NCBI GenBank assembly: GCA_958295465.1
Contig: OY282353.1
Coordinates: 930,001 to 994,000 of the forward strand
DNA from: an uncultured Gammaproteobacteria bacterium
GTDB lineage: Bacteria; Pseudomonadota; Gammaproteobacteria; HK1
DNA length: 64,000 nucleotides
Direction of reading: 5' to 3'
Shown here: positions 8,966 to 17,390 of the stretch, one piece after another
Numbering within the stretch: the first letter of the stretch is position 1
Layout: each line of letters starts with the position of its first letter
Position numbers and translations under genes: made by a program
The notes under the pieces: model-generated
What the model was told of the DNA's origin: nothing
The model's database searches: none
What the model saw: only the letters and a program-made list of their open reading frames with translations

Positions 8966-9916
8966 ATGCCGGCGGACATCCGGTTCAACCGCAGCCTCGA
9001 CTTCGAATACGGAGTGCTGGAAACCGTCGCGCCTGACGTGCGGCGCCTGATCGCCCGCAATCCGAGTCCGTTCACGTTCCACGGCACCGGCACCTACGTG
9101 GTGGGGCGCGGGCGGGTCGCGGTCATCGACCCCGGCCCGGCCCTCGAAGAGCACATCGAGGCGCTCGCCGGCGCGCTGCGGGGCGAGACCGTCACCCACG
9201 TGCTCGTCACCCACACGCATCGGGATCATTCGCCCGGCTGCGCGCTGCTGCGTCGCTTCACCTCCGCTCCGACCTGCGGATTCGGGCCGCACGGCTCGGG
9301 GAGGCCAAGGGAGGAGACGGCCGGAACGGGCGAGGAAGTCGAGGAAGGCGCGGACTTCGAGTTCGCGCCCGACGTCACGGTGCGCGACGGGGACGTCATC
9401 GACTGCGACGGTTTCAGCTTCGAATGCGTCCACACCCCCGGCCACACTTCCAACCACATGTGCTACCGGCTGCGCGAGGAGCGGGCGCTGTTCTGCGGCG
9501 ACCACGTGATGGGCTGGTCCACCACCATCGTGTCGCCGCCGGACGGCCATATGGGCGACTACATCGCGAGCCTGGAGCGGCTGCTCGGAGACGGCGACCG
9601 GGTGTACTGGCCCACCCACGGAGCGCCGATCCGCGACCCCGGGCCGTTCGTCGAATCGCTCATCGAGCATCGCCGCCGGCGCGCGCGCGAAGTCGAGGCG
9701 TGCCTGCGCGACGGGCTCGACACCATCCCCGCGATGGTGAAGCGGATGTACCACGACCTGCCGGCCGGGATGCACCCGGCCGCGGCGCGTTCGGTGCTCT
9801 CGACGATCATCCACCTGGTCGAACAGGGGGTGGTGACGTGCGGCGGGCCTCCGTCGGCCGATGCGCGCTACACGCTCGCGGGCGCGTCGGCCATCGCCTC
9901 CGTTCCTGCTGGCTGA
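8966..9916 (+). CDS. MBL-fold metallohydrolase (LACTB2-like)
   Basis: The protein has 316 residues. Metal-binding motifs of the metallo-beta-lactamase superfamily are present: THTHRDH near residues 83-89, the distal His in HTPGHTSNH, the bridging Asp in FCGDHVMGW and the last His in WPTHGAPI. The C-terminal winged-helix-like part (AARSVLSTIIHLVEQG) resembles LACTB2 and related endoribonuclease or thioester hydrolases. A low-complexity stretch rich in Gly and Glu (residues 108-131) separates the first two motifs and is unusual for the family. Start at the ATG at 8966. Confidence 0.88.
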   Translation: MPADIRFNRSLDFEYGVLETVAPDVRRLIARNPSPFTFHGTGTYVVGRGRVAVIDPGPALEEHIEALAGALRGETVTHVLVTHTHRDHSPGCALLRRFTSAPTCGFGPHGSGRPREETAGTGEEVEEGADFEFAPDVTVRDGDVIDCDGFSFECVHTPGHTSNHMCYRLREERALFCGDHVMGWSTTIVSPPDGHMGDYIASLERLLGDGDRVYWPTHGAPIRDPGPFVESLIEHRRRRAREVEACLRDGLDTIPAMVKRMYHDLPAGMHPAAARSVLSTIIHLVEQGVVTCGGPPSADARYTLAGASAIASVPAG

Positions 9917-10116
9917 TGACGGGAGCCATCGCCGCCGAGTCGGACATCTCGATCAGTTCGCCCGATCACACACGGACTCGATGTGGGCGAGCGCGTGCCC
10001 GCACGCCGTGGCGTGATCGGCGTCGGGAGCGGCGCCGGGCCGGGTGCGGCCGAGGTCCGCGAACCACTTCTGCGCGGCATTCAGGCCCGGGATAGAGCCG
10101 GGCCATTGGTCCGAGC

Positions 10117-10512
10117 TCACTCCCTGACTTGTCCGGCGACTCTCGATATCGGGAGGATGCGAACTCGAGTCCTGCTCTCGTCAACGACAACCACCGCACC
10201 GGAAGCCAAGTCAGTGTCGTGCTGCTTCAGGGCCGCGGTGACGACATCTTCCAGAGAATCCGGCTATATATCTTGTGCACGGATCTGAAGTCCGCTCGGT
10301 CCGGTCGCGTGCGTCAGGGCCAGCATCGTGCCGAAGTCCAAATCGTGGGTAAACACGGTATATCCATGTTTCACCGCCCACTCCATGATGGTCCGGTCGC
10401 TGGCGCGTGTATCCCCTACCGCGGACCAATGGATTGCCGGCCACCCGTGGTCGTTCAGAATGGGAACCCAATCGGGCGACAAATTCATGTCGACCAGGAG
10501 GTTGACGCTCAT
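10117..10512 (-). pseudogene. DUF5615 PIN-like toxin with in-frame amber codon
   Basis: From the ATG at 10512 the protein begins MSVNLLVDMNLSPDW, the usual start of DUF5615 (Mut7-C/PIN-like) toxins, with the acidic pair in FTHDLDFG. At 10264-10266 the frame meets TAG. Reading through it gives a normal family C-terminus (SLEDVVTAALKQHDTDL, then GAVVVVDESRTRVRILP) to a TGA at 10117-10119, another 49 codons including the stop. The ATG overlaps the antitoxin stop as ATGA. A nonsense mutation or a single-base sequencing error would explain this; the toxin is predicted inactive or truncated. Confidence 0.72.
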
Positions 10513-10739
10513 GGGCGTGCCAGCGGAACTTCCCGCTCCTCGACCCTCCACGCGGCGTAGGCGAGAGCCTCATCGATATCCTGGCGTTCAAGACAGGGAT
10601 ATGCCTTGAGAATATCGTCAGGAGACCTGCCTGCCGCCAGGAGGCCCACCACGGTTCCGACCGTGACGCGGAGACCCCGGATGCATGCCTTGCCGCCCAT
10701 GACGGCCGGGTCAAGAGTGATCCTGGTCAGCGTTCCCAT
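10509..10739 (-). CDS. DUF433 antitoxin
   Basis: This 76-residue protein (MGTLTRITLDPAVMGGKACIRG at its start) shows the DUF433 pattern: ITLDP, GGKACIRGLRVTVG, then a helical DNA-binding-like segment with DDILKAYPCLERQDIDEALAYAA. DUF433 proteins are the usual partners of DUF5615 toxins, and here the stop codon overlaps the toxin start by four bases. It should neutralise the toxin and repress the operon. Its frame is intact although the toxin is interrupted. Confidence 0.87.
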   Translation of the reverse strand: MGTLTRITLDPAVMGGKACIRGLRVTVGTVVGLLAAGRSPDDILKAYPCLERQDIDEALAYAAWRVEEREVPLARP

Positions 10740-11173
10740 GATTCGTTTCTCCTGCTCAGACTATCGCCGCTCTCGCCGCCACATGCCGGACGGCAACATC
10801 CGCGAGGTTTCGGTTTTAGTCCGTGCTCGACTTGGCCAGATGCAGACGATTCTGTTTCAGCTCGCGCCAGAAGCAATCGGTATTGTTCGTGTCGATTCCG
10901 TAGCGCAACAGCGGGGTTCGGATGATTCTGCCATTCTCCCTCCGGAATTGCGCCGCTCCATCGGCTGTGTAGCCAATACACGTCATACGTGGGATGCCGT
11001 TCCGAATCGTTCGCCGCCGTCGCGGCAAACGGCCTCATCGCCGCGGCGCTCAAGCTGCTCCGACCATCACGCGCCGGACCGTAGCGTCCTCTCGCTCGAC
11101 CCCGCCTGCGAGTTCGCACGCGCTCTCGCCCGCGAGATTGCGCGCTCGCTCCCTCCCCGCACGGGATCGAACT
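10740..11173. other. Stretch without a recognised gene
   Basis: This 434-bp stretch separates the antitoxin from the Nudix gene. It is less GC-rich than its surroundings. On the minus strand, 10816-11028 is open for 70 codons with a plausible composition (GIDTNNTDCFWRELKQN), but no family was recognised and no good ribosome binding site was seen. It may be a decayed gene. Confidence 0.3.
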
Positions 11174-12130
11174 TCAGAGATAACGGATCAGGCGATGCGG
11201 GCCGCGCATCGAGAACACCGGCCGGCCGATGGAACGGGGGTGGACGGAATCCATGATCTCGCCCGCGAACCCGGCCATGAAGCGGGTGACGTCGATGGTC
11301 GGGAGGGACGCCACGTCGGCGAGCGGCACCCAGGAGAGGCGGTCGAGCTCGCCGTCGCCGCCAAGGTCGCCGATGTCGAGGCTGCCATCGTGGCCGTCAC
11401 CGCCGGGGCTGCCGTCACCGAAGCCGTTGCCGCCAGAACCGTTACCGCCCGAGCCGCCGCCACCGAAGCTGTCTCCGCCAGTGCCGTCACTGCCGGGACT
11501 GCCCCCGAAGCTGTCTCCGCCCGAATCGTCACTGCCGAGACCGCCGCTGCCAGGACCACCGCCGAAGCTGTCGCCGCCAGGATCGCCACCGCCGAGGCCA
11601 CCGTCTCCGGCGCCGTCAACGCCGAAGTCATCGCCGTGGAGACCGTCGCGCCCATGCCCGACGAAGGTGAGAAAGAACCGGGCGTGGAAGCGGATGGGAT
11701 GGCGTGCCGGGGTGATCGCCCGCCCGAGGTAGACGAGACGGCCGAGCGCGGGCGCGACGCCACGGCGCCGCATCTCGTCGAAGGTTGCGCCGGGTGCGGG
11801 GCCGACGTCGCCGGGCGCGGCGATCATGACCCCGGTCTCCTCCCAGGTCTCGCGCACCGCCGCGGTCGCCAGGGCGGTCGCGGCGGCGGCGTTCCCCCCG
11901 ACCCCCATGGCCCCGAGATGCGCGAGATCGAGCCGCAACGCGGGCCGCGCCGTCCGATCCGCGCTCTCCACCGCGCCGCCGGGGAACACGAAGCAACCGG
12001 GCAGGAACCGCGCGTCTTCGCGACGCCGGCCCATCAGGCACGCGAGCCCGCGCCGGGCGCGGCGCACCACGATCAGGGTCGCGGCGTCGCGGGGCCGGAC
12101 CGACGGGGGCTGCGATCTCGATTTCGGCAT
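11174..12130 (-). CDS. Nudix hydrolase (NUDT19-like) with Gly/Asp-rich insertion
   Basis: The protein has 318 residues from the ATG at 12130. FPGGAVESAD at 49-58 and the Nudix helix core RETWEETGV at 93-101 form a split Nudix box as in NUDT7/NUDT19 CoA-type hydrolases. Strands continue as IRFHARFFLTFV and resume at ELDRLSWVPLADV (residue 261). Between them, residues about 159-260 are almost only Gly, Asp, Ser and Asn, with GGDSFGG repeated three times. The family normally has only a short loop there, so this is an in-frame insertion. The likely reaction is hydrolysis of a nucleoside-diphosphate-linked compound; the substrate is unknown. Confidence 0.85.
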   Translation of the reverse strand: MPKSRSQPPSVRPRDAATLIVVRRARRGLACLMGRRREDARFLPGCFVFPGGAVESADRTARPALRLDLAHLGAMGVGGNAAAATALATAAVRETWEETGVMIAAPGDVGPAPGATFDEMRRRGVAPALGRLVYLGRAITPARHPIRFHARFFLTFVGHGRDGLHGDDFGVDGAGDGGLGGGDPGGDSFGGGPGSGGLGSDDSGGDSFGGSPGSDGTGGDSFGGGGSGGNGSGGNGFGDGSPGGDGHDGSLDIGDLGGDGELDRLSWVPLADVASLPTIDVTRFMAGFAGEIMDSVHPRSIGRPVFSMRGPHRLIRYL

Positions 12131-12327
12131 GGTGGATACCTCCTCCCCGAAGGGTCAGGGGTCCATGAGATCGGGCCAACTCCAAGCGGGCGTGGGCCGA
12201 GGCGCTGGAGGCCGATTTGCGCCTCCCCGAGTGCACGCGAGCAGCGGAGGACCGCCGTATGGACTTCTACTGCTACACTGCTACCACCCAGTGACGGTAG
12301 CCGATCAAGCAGCGGAGCATCGAAGCA

Positions 12328-12621
12328 ATGAAAGCGCAAGTGCTGGAACTGGCGCGGAGCAGGATCGAAGCCTTCCTCCGCGAGCGGCACGACGGTGCGG
12401 CGTTGGACGTGTTGTCCATGGGCACCGAGGTGGATGGCGACGGGGAAGAGTTTCTCTGGGTGCGGCTGGTGTACGACGGCGAGCCGGGGACGCTCGGCGC
12501 CGATACGACGGTAGGGTTGACCGGCCGCCTGCGTTCCGAACTGGAGGAAGCGGACGTAGAAGCGTTCCCGGTACTGTCGTTCATCGCCCGATCGGACGTG
12601 GACATACCGTACCTGGATTAG
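12328..12621 (+). CDS. Hypothetical protein, partner of HEPN protein
   Basis: This 97-residue protein is not recognised with certainty. It is acidic and appears alpha/beta, with FLWVRLVYDGEPG and EAFPVLSFIARSDVD as likely strands. It lies six bases upstream of a HEPN-domain gene on the same strand, so the two should be cotranscribed. In such pairs the upstream small protein is often an antitoxin or a divergent minimal nucleotidyltransferase, but the GSxxxG motif of active nucleotidyltransferases is absent. A role as antitoxin is inference only. Confidence 0.6.
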   Translation: MKAQVLELARSRIEAFLRERHDGAALDVLSMGTEVDGDGEEFLWVRLVYDGEPGTLGADTTVGLTGRLRSELEEADVEAFPVLSFIARSDVDIPYLD

Positions 12622-12627
12622 AGCCCC

Positions 12628-13104
12628 TTGCGATCCGAACATCTCCTGCAGATCGCCGCCGATCTGGCGGAAGCCAACACGCGCAGGCCGCGGCGGACGG
12701 ATCTCTGCCGTGCCGTCAGTACCGCCTACTATGCCTTGTTCCACTGCTTGGCTCGGGTCTGTGCCGATGCCTTGGCAGGCAAGGTCGGCCCGAACTCGAA
12801 TCAGCGGCCAGCGTGGCGCCGCGTCTACCGTGCTCTGGACCACGGCGAAGCTAAAAAACGTTGCCGGCAGGCAGCGGCGCAGCAGTTTCCGAGGGTAATA
12901 GGGGACTTCGCGGAAACATTCATTTCTCTGCAACGCAGGCGCCATCTCGCGGATTACGACCCGGATTTCCCTTTCAGCAAGTCCGAAGTGATTGAGGACA
13001 TCGAGCAGGTGCAGTCGGTGATCGCCCGCTTTTCCGGTGCGCCGCGCGACCACCTGCGCGCTTTCTCGATTCATGTGCTGATGAAGGCGAGGGTCGATAC
13101 CTGA
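12628..13104 (+). CDS. HEPN domain protein (predicted RNase toxin)
   Basis: The protein has 158 residues from a TTG start at 12628 placed just after the upstream stop. The helical segment AVSTAYYALFHCLARV and the later RRRHLADYDPDFPF are typical of HEPN proteins; the Arg-His cluster resembles the Rx4-6H catalytic region. Known HEPN proteins are often metal-independent RNases acting as toxins, paired with a small antitoxin. The gene ends 17 bp before the ABC exporter. The pairing with the 97-residue protein looks like a toxin-antitoxin unit, not proven. Confidence 0.72.
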   Translation: MRSEHLLQIAADLAEANTRRPRRTDLCRAVSTAYYALFHCLARVCADALAGKVGPNSNQRPAWRRVYRALDHGEAKKRCRQAAAQQFPRVIGDFAETFISLQRRRHLADYDPDFPFSKSEVIEDIEQVQSVIARFSGAPRDHLRAFSIHVLMKARVDT

Positions 13105-13121
13105 ACCGTTGAAAGGCACGG

Positions 13122-15086
13122 ATGTCCGGGTTTGCCCGAAGTGCCGGGCCTTCGCGCGGTGCGCGGAAACGGAGTGCAAATCCGGTGAGACGCCGTCCGA
13201 GATTCCCCGTGGCCGAAGAAGGCGCGACGGGTGGCTGGAAGCCGCTGCGCTCGCTGCTGCCCTATCTCTGGCCGAGCGGGGCGCCGTCGTTGCGGCTGCG
13301 GGTCCTGCTCGCGCTCGCCGCGCTGGTGGCGGCGAAGGTGGCGTCGGTGTACATCCCGGTGTTCTACGGACGGGCCGTGGACGTCCTCTCGCCCGCCATC
13401 GTCGGCGAGAGCGCCGTCCCTGGCGGCGGCGCCGTCGCCGTTGCCGTGCCGCTGGCCCTCATCCTCGCCTACGGCGCGGCGCGAATCCTCTCCCTCGCGT
13501 TCAACGAGGCGCGCGACGCCATCTTCATCAACGTCGCGCAACGGGCGATCCGCACCGTCGCGCTCGAAGTGTTCCGCCACCTCCACGCGCTCTCGATGCG
13601 CTTCCACCTCGGGCGGCAGACGGGGAGGCTGTCGCTCTCGATCGAGCGCGGCACCCGGGCGATCGAGAGCCTGCTGCGCTTCAGCCTGTTCGCGATCTTC
13701 CCCACCGTGATCGAGCTGAGCCTCGTGTTCGTCATCCTGTGGAACGTGCTCGACGCGGTCATCGCGCTCACCACCATCGCGGTGGTGGTCCTCTACATCG
13801 CGTACACCATGACGGTGACCGAGTGGCGGCTGAAATTCCGCCGGGAGATGAACCGGGAAGACGGGCGCGCGAGCACCAAGGCCATCGACAGCCTGCTCAA
13901 CTTCGAGACCGTCAAGTACTTCGGCAACGAGGCGCACGAGGCGAGGCGGCTCGACGAGGCGTTGCGCGGATACGAGCGCGCCGCGGTGATGAACCAGGTC
14001 TCGCTCTCCCTGCTCAACGTCGGCCAGGCCGCGATCATCGCGGGCGGGCTCACCGCGGTCATGCTGCTCTGCGCGCAGGGGATCGTCGCCGGGACGATGA
14101 CCATCGGCGGGTTCGTGATGGCCAACACCTACCTGATGCAGCTCTACCAGCCGCTCAGCTTCTTCGGATTCGTCTACCGCGAGATCAAGCAGGGGCTCAT
14201 CGACATCGAGGAGATGTTCGACCTCCTCGGGGAGTCCGAGGAGATCACCGATCCGCCCGGCGCCCGCGCGCTCGCGGTGGACGGCGGGCGGATCGAGTTC
14301 GACCGCGTCGCGTTCGGTTACGACCCCCGCCGGCCGATCCTCGGTGACGTGAGCTTCGAGGTCCCGGCCGGGCGCACGCTGGCGATCGTCGGCCCCTCCG
14401 GCGCCGGGAAGTCCACGGTCAGCCGGCTGCTGTTCCGCTTCTACGAGGCGGACGGCGGGGCGGTGCGGATCGACGGGCAGGACGTGCGCGAGGTCACCCA
14501 GGCGAGCCTGCGCGCGGCGATCGGCATCGTTCCCCAGGACACGGTGCTGTTCAACGACACCATCTACTACAACATCGCCTACGGGCGGCCGGGCGCGACG
14601 CCGGTCGAGGTCGAGCGCGCGGCGCGGCTCGCCCGCATCCACGATTTCATCGTCTCCACCCCCGACGGGTACCAGACCGTGGTGGGCGAGCGGGGGCTGA
14701 AGCTCTCGGGGGGCGAGAAGCAGCGCGTGGCGATCGCCCGCACGGTGCTGAAGAACCCGCCGATCCTCGTCCTCGACGAGGCGACGTCGGCGCTCGACTC
14801 CGCCACCGAGCGCGAGATCCAGCACAACCTCCGCGAGCTGGCGCGCGGGCGCACGACGCTCAGCATCGCCCACCGCCTCTCGACGATCGTCGATGCGCAC
14901 GAGATCCTCGTCCTCGACGCAGGGCGGGTGGTGGAGCGGGGACGGCACGTCGAGCTGATCGCGCTGGACGGCCGGTACGCCGAGATGTGGCGCCGCCAGC
15001 AGGAGAGCGGCGATGACGGCGTCCCGGCGCCGGAGGCTGCGTCTGCGGCCGAGGCCGCAGCCGGGGGTGAAGCGCAGGCGACGTGA
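13122..15086 (+). CDS. Atm1/HMT1-type ABC exporter (fused membrane and ATPase domains)
   Basis: This 654-residue half transporter has six predicted helices (residues about 45-345), then an ATPase domain with Walker A GPSGAGKST, LSGGEKQRV and Walker B ILVLDEATSALD. The stretch NFETVKYFGNEAHEARR in the membrane domain is the hallmark of Atm1/ABCB7/HMT1 transporters, which export glutathione-linked sulfur or metal compounds. It probably forms a homodimer in the inner membrane. The last 30 residues are Ala/Glu-rich. The first 30 residues are Arg-rich, and a later start is possible. Confidence 0.92.
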   Translation: MSGFARSAGPSRGARKRSANPVRRRPRFPVAEEGATGGWKPLRSLLPYLWPSGAPSLRLRVLLALAALVAAKVASVYIPVFYGRAVDVLSPAIVGESAVPGGGAVAVAVPLALILAYGAARILSLAFNEARDAIFINVAQRAIRTVALEVFRHLHALSMRFHLGRQTGRLSLSIERGTRAIESLLRFSLFAIFPTVIELSLVFVILWNVLDAVIALTTIAVVVLYIAYTMTVTEWRLKFRREMNREDGRASTKAIDSLLNFETVKYFGNEAHEARRLDEALRGYERAAVMNQVSLSLLNVGQAAIIAGGLTAVMLLCAQGIVAGTMTIGGFVMANTYLMQLYQPLSFFGFVYREIKQGLIDIEEMFDLLGESEEITDPPGARALAVDGGRIEFDRVAFGYDPRRPILGDVSFEVPAGRTLAIVGPSGAGKSTVSRLLFRFYEADGGAVRIDGQDVREVTQASLRAAIGIVPQDTVLFNDTIYYNIAYGRPGATPVEVERAARLARIHDFIVSTPDGYQTVVGERGLKLSGGEKQRVAIARTVLKNPPILVLDEATSALDSATEREIQHNLRELARGRTTLSIAHRLSTIVDAHEILVLDAGRVVERGRHVELIALDGRYAEMWRRQQESGDDGVPAPEAASAAEAAAGGEAQAT

Positions 15087-15367
15087 CCGGGCAGGATGAT
15101 TTCATGCCACGGAATGAGTCGCGCACGTGGTGCGGTCGGGCGAATCGGGCCGGGTCACGACCTCGGAGCGGGTCCGCGTCAGTCCTCCGACGCCGGATAC
15201 GAGCCGTCCTCGTCATGCGTTTCCGGCCCCACCAGCGCCGGAGAGAAGACGCACCCGATCCGCATGTCGGTATCCGCGTCGATGCGGTGTCTGTCCCTGC
15301 CCTGCCCGAGGCCGGCGCCGGGAAGGGCCACGGCCCGCCGGCCGGGCCGCGTCACGGCCGGGCCGCG

Positions 15368-15838
15368 TCAATCGAAGTACAGCAGCCGCACGATCTCGGC
15401 CACGCAAGCCGGCTTGTCGCCGGCGTCGAGCTCGGCGGTGAACCGCTCGACGACCTGCAGCGCGCCGTTGCGCCCGGTCGCATCGACGAGCGCGAATCGC
15501 CCGCGCAGGCGGGCTCCGGCCCGGACCGGGCTCGGGAACCTGACCCGGTTCACGCCGTAGTTGATGGTGCGGGTGACCCCGGGGAACGGCGGCGTGTTCC
15601 TGCCGTCGTGGCCGCGCAGACTCGGATACAGCGAGAGCACCAGGTACCCGTGCGCGATGGTCGCGCCGAACGGCGACTCCACCCGTGCACGTTCCGGCTC
15701 CACGTGGATCCACTGGTGGTCCCCGGTGGCGTCCGCGAACCGGTCGATCCGCTCCTGGGTCATCGTGACCCACGGACTCACGTGAAACTCGGTACCGATC
15801 TTCGGCGCAAGCTCGGCAAGCACGGCTTCCAGGTTCAT
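15368..15838 (-). CDS. MaoC-like (R)-specific enoyl hydratase
   Basis: At 156 residues this is a single hot-dog-fold MaoC protein. The hydratase motif is visible: FADATGDHQWIHVEPERA near residues 34-51, with the catalytic Asp and His, and FGATIAHGYLVLSL after it. The start ATG at 15838 overlaps the stop of the upstream ComA-like synthase as ATGA. Hydration or dehydration of an enoyl-CoA is the family reaction; what links it to the sulfolactate synthase family neighbour is not known. Confidence 0.9.
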   Translation of the reverse strand: MNLEAVLAELAPKIGTEFHVSPWVTMTQERIDRFADATGDHQWIHVEPERARVESPFGATIAHGYLVLSLYPSLRGHDGRNTPPFPGVTRTINYGVNRVRFPSPVRAGARLRGRFALVDATGRNGALQVVERFTAELDAGDKPACVAEIVRLLYFD

Positions 15839-16653
15839 GGTGTGGCTCCGTGGCTCCATGCCTCCCGGTGCATCGGTCCCGGGACGCTCAGGCCGCAACG
15901 CAGGGCCTCGGTCTCCCAGACATCGGCAGGCAGCACGTTGGCGAGGTTCACGTCGGGACCGAACGTGCGCACCAGAAACACCTTGAGCTGGTAGTTGTCG
16001 GTGTGGTGGGTGCCCGGCACCCAGTATCCGCTCAGCTCGAAGATCACGCGCTCCGTGTCGAGTCCCGCGCGCAAGCCGTCGGTGAGCGCCCGGTTCGGCG
16101 CACCGTCGCGCAGCAGCTCCGCCCCTTCCACGAGCACGACACCGGCGCCCGCCTCGAAACATGTGTTCGCCTGCGCGATCAGCGTCTCCGCCCCCGAGTC
16201 CTCGCTCTTGGAGCCGACCTCGCCGTGGACTTCGAGGCCGCATTCGACGGCGGTGGCGATGATCGTGCGCCGCTCGTCGTCGCCGAGCGCCACCACGTTG
16301 TCGGAGACCTCGATCGCGTGGATCCCGAGCCGGACCGCCTCGCGGCAGAACGGCCGCACCCCGTCCATGCCCTGGGTGGCGAAGACGTACTCCAGGAACT
16401 GTCCGCCGAGGAAGGGCCGGACCGCATGCGATGCGTAGAGGTCGAGCTTGCGGCGGAGATAGTCTTCCTCGTAGAGCCTCGCGGTGCCGACCACGAGCTT
16501 CGCCAGGTCCACCACCGGGGCCACCAGCCCCAGCCAGTCCGCCTGCTGCCCGAGCGGCAGGCCCCAGTCCATCATCATGGTCAGGCCCTGGCGCCGCGGC
16601 TTGGCGGTGGTGCGCCCGGCGGGCAGCGGGATGTGGGAGAAGGGGCTGGCCAT
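15835..16653 (-). CDS. Phosphosulfolactate synthase family protein (ComA)
   Basis: The 272-residue protein starts at the ATG at 16653 (MASPFSHIPLPAG). It matches the ComA family: KPRRQGLTMMMDWGLPL, VDLAKLVVGT, the barrel strand HAIEVSDNVVAL, GLEVHGEVGSKSEDS and VVLVEGAELLRDG. ComA adds sulfite to phosphoenolpyruvate, the first step to coenzyme M in methanogens; bacterial members may make sulfolactate. No ComB or ComC homologue is nearby, so the product is uncertain. It is coupled to the MaoC-like gene. Confidence 0.85.
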   Translation of the reverse strand: MASPFSHIPLPAGRTTAKPRRQGLTMMMDWGLPLGQQADWLGLVAPVVDLAKLVVGTARLYEEDYLRRKLDLYASHAVRPFLGGQFLEYVFATQGMDGVRPFCREAVRLGIHAIEVSDNVVALGDDERRTIIATAVECGLEVHGEVGSKSEDSGAETLIAQANTCFEAGAGVVLVEGAELLRDGAPNRALTDGLRAGLDTERVIFELSGYWVPGTHHTDNYQLKVFLVRTFGPDVNLANVLPADVWETEALRCGLSVPGPMHREAWSHGATP

Positions 16654-16943
16654 CGGCGGTCCTCGTTCTCGCGGGTCGGGAACCGGGAGCGCAGTGTACC
16701 GGAACCGGTGATTCCCGCTCCGCCCCGGAACGTGGGCCACGGCCTGATTGACGATGGTAGCTTCCGGAAGCTATTTTCGATGGATGCGCGCCGGGCGAAG
16801 GCTCGGCAGGCCGGCAGCCGGGAAGCCGGAACGTGACCGCCCGTGTATGCGCGCCACCCGCGGGTCCACCGGAACCGGACGCACTACGAAGCGCCCGCCC
16901 GATTCGGGATACTACGCGCCCTCTCACGCCACACCGACGACCC

Positions 16944-17387
16944 GTGAACACCCCGACGCGACGTACCGGAAAGCAGGCCGCACTGGAGGCGATGGTCGAG
17001 GAGCTGCATATCGGGCGGGTCCGGCGCCACGTCCTGCTGTGCAGCGATCAGACCAAGCCCAAGTGCTGTCCCAAGACGCTGGGGCTGAAATCGTGGGATT
17101 TTCTCAAGGCGCGGCTCGCCGAGCTGCGGCTCGTGGACGCCGGCGGCGTGTATCGCAGCAAGGTGAACTGCCTGAGGGTGTGCGTGCACGGCCCGATCGC
17201 GGTCGTCTATCCCGACGGGACCTGGTACCACTCGTGCACGCCGGAAGTGCTGGAGCGCATCGTCCAGGAGCACCTGATCGGCGGCCGGCCGGTGGAGGAG
17301 TACGTCTTCGCCGAACGCCCGCTGCCGGCCCCCGGGGCCCCGGCCACGTCGCCGGGACGACACAAGCTCGAGATACCGATGGAGTGA
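16944..17387 (+). CDS. Thioredoxin-like [2Fe-2S] ferredoxin
   Basis: The protein has 147 residues from the GTG at 16944; the ATG at 16992 is an alternative. The core [18 protein letters not shown], then [19 protein letters not shown] and the final [14 protein letters not shown] give the spaced Cys residues of thioredoxin-fold 2Fe-2S ferredoxins. It is an electron carrier of unknown partner. Three bases separate it from the hydratase gene downstream, so the two are likely cotranscribed. The Pro-rich 3' end is not conserved. Confidence 0.85.
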   Translation: MNTPTRRTGKQAALEAMVEELHIGRVRRHVLLCSDQTKPKCCPKTLGLKSWDFLKARLAELRLVDAGGVYRSKVNCLRVCVHGPIAVVYPDGTWYHSCTPEVLERIVQEHLIGGRPVEEYVFAERPLPAPGAPATSPGRHKLEIPME

Positions 17388-17390
17388 ACG

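Noticed and set aside
13071-14948. Minus-strand 625-codon frame antisense to the Atm1-type exporter
   Set aside because: Low-complexity Arg/Glu/His translation; the plus strand encodes a complete transporter.
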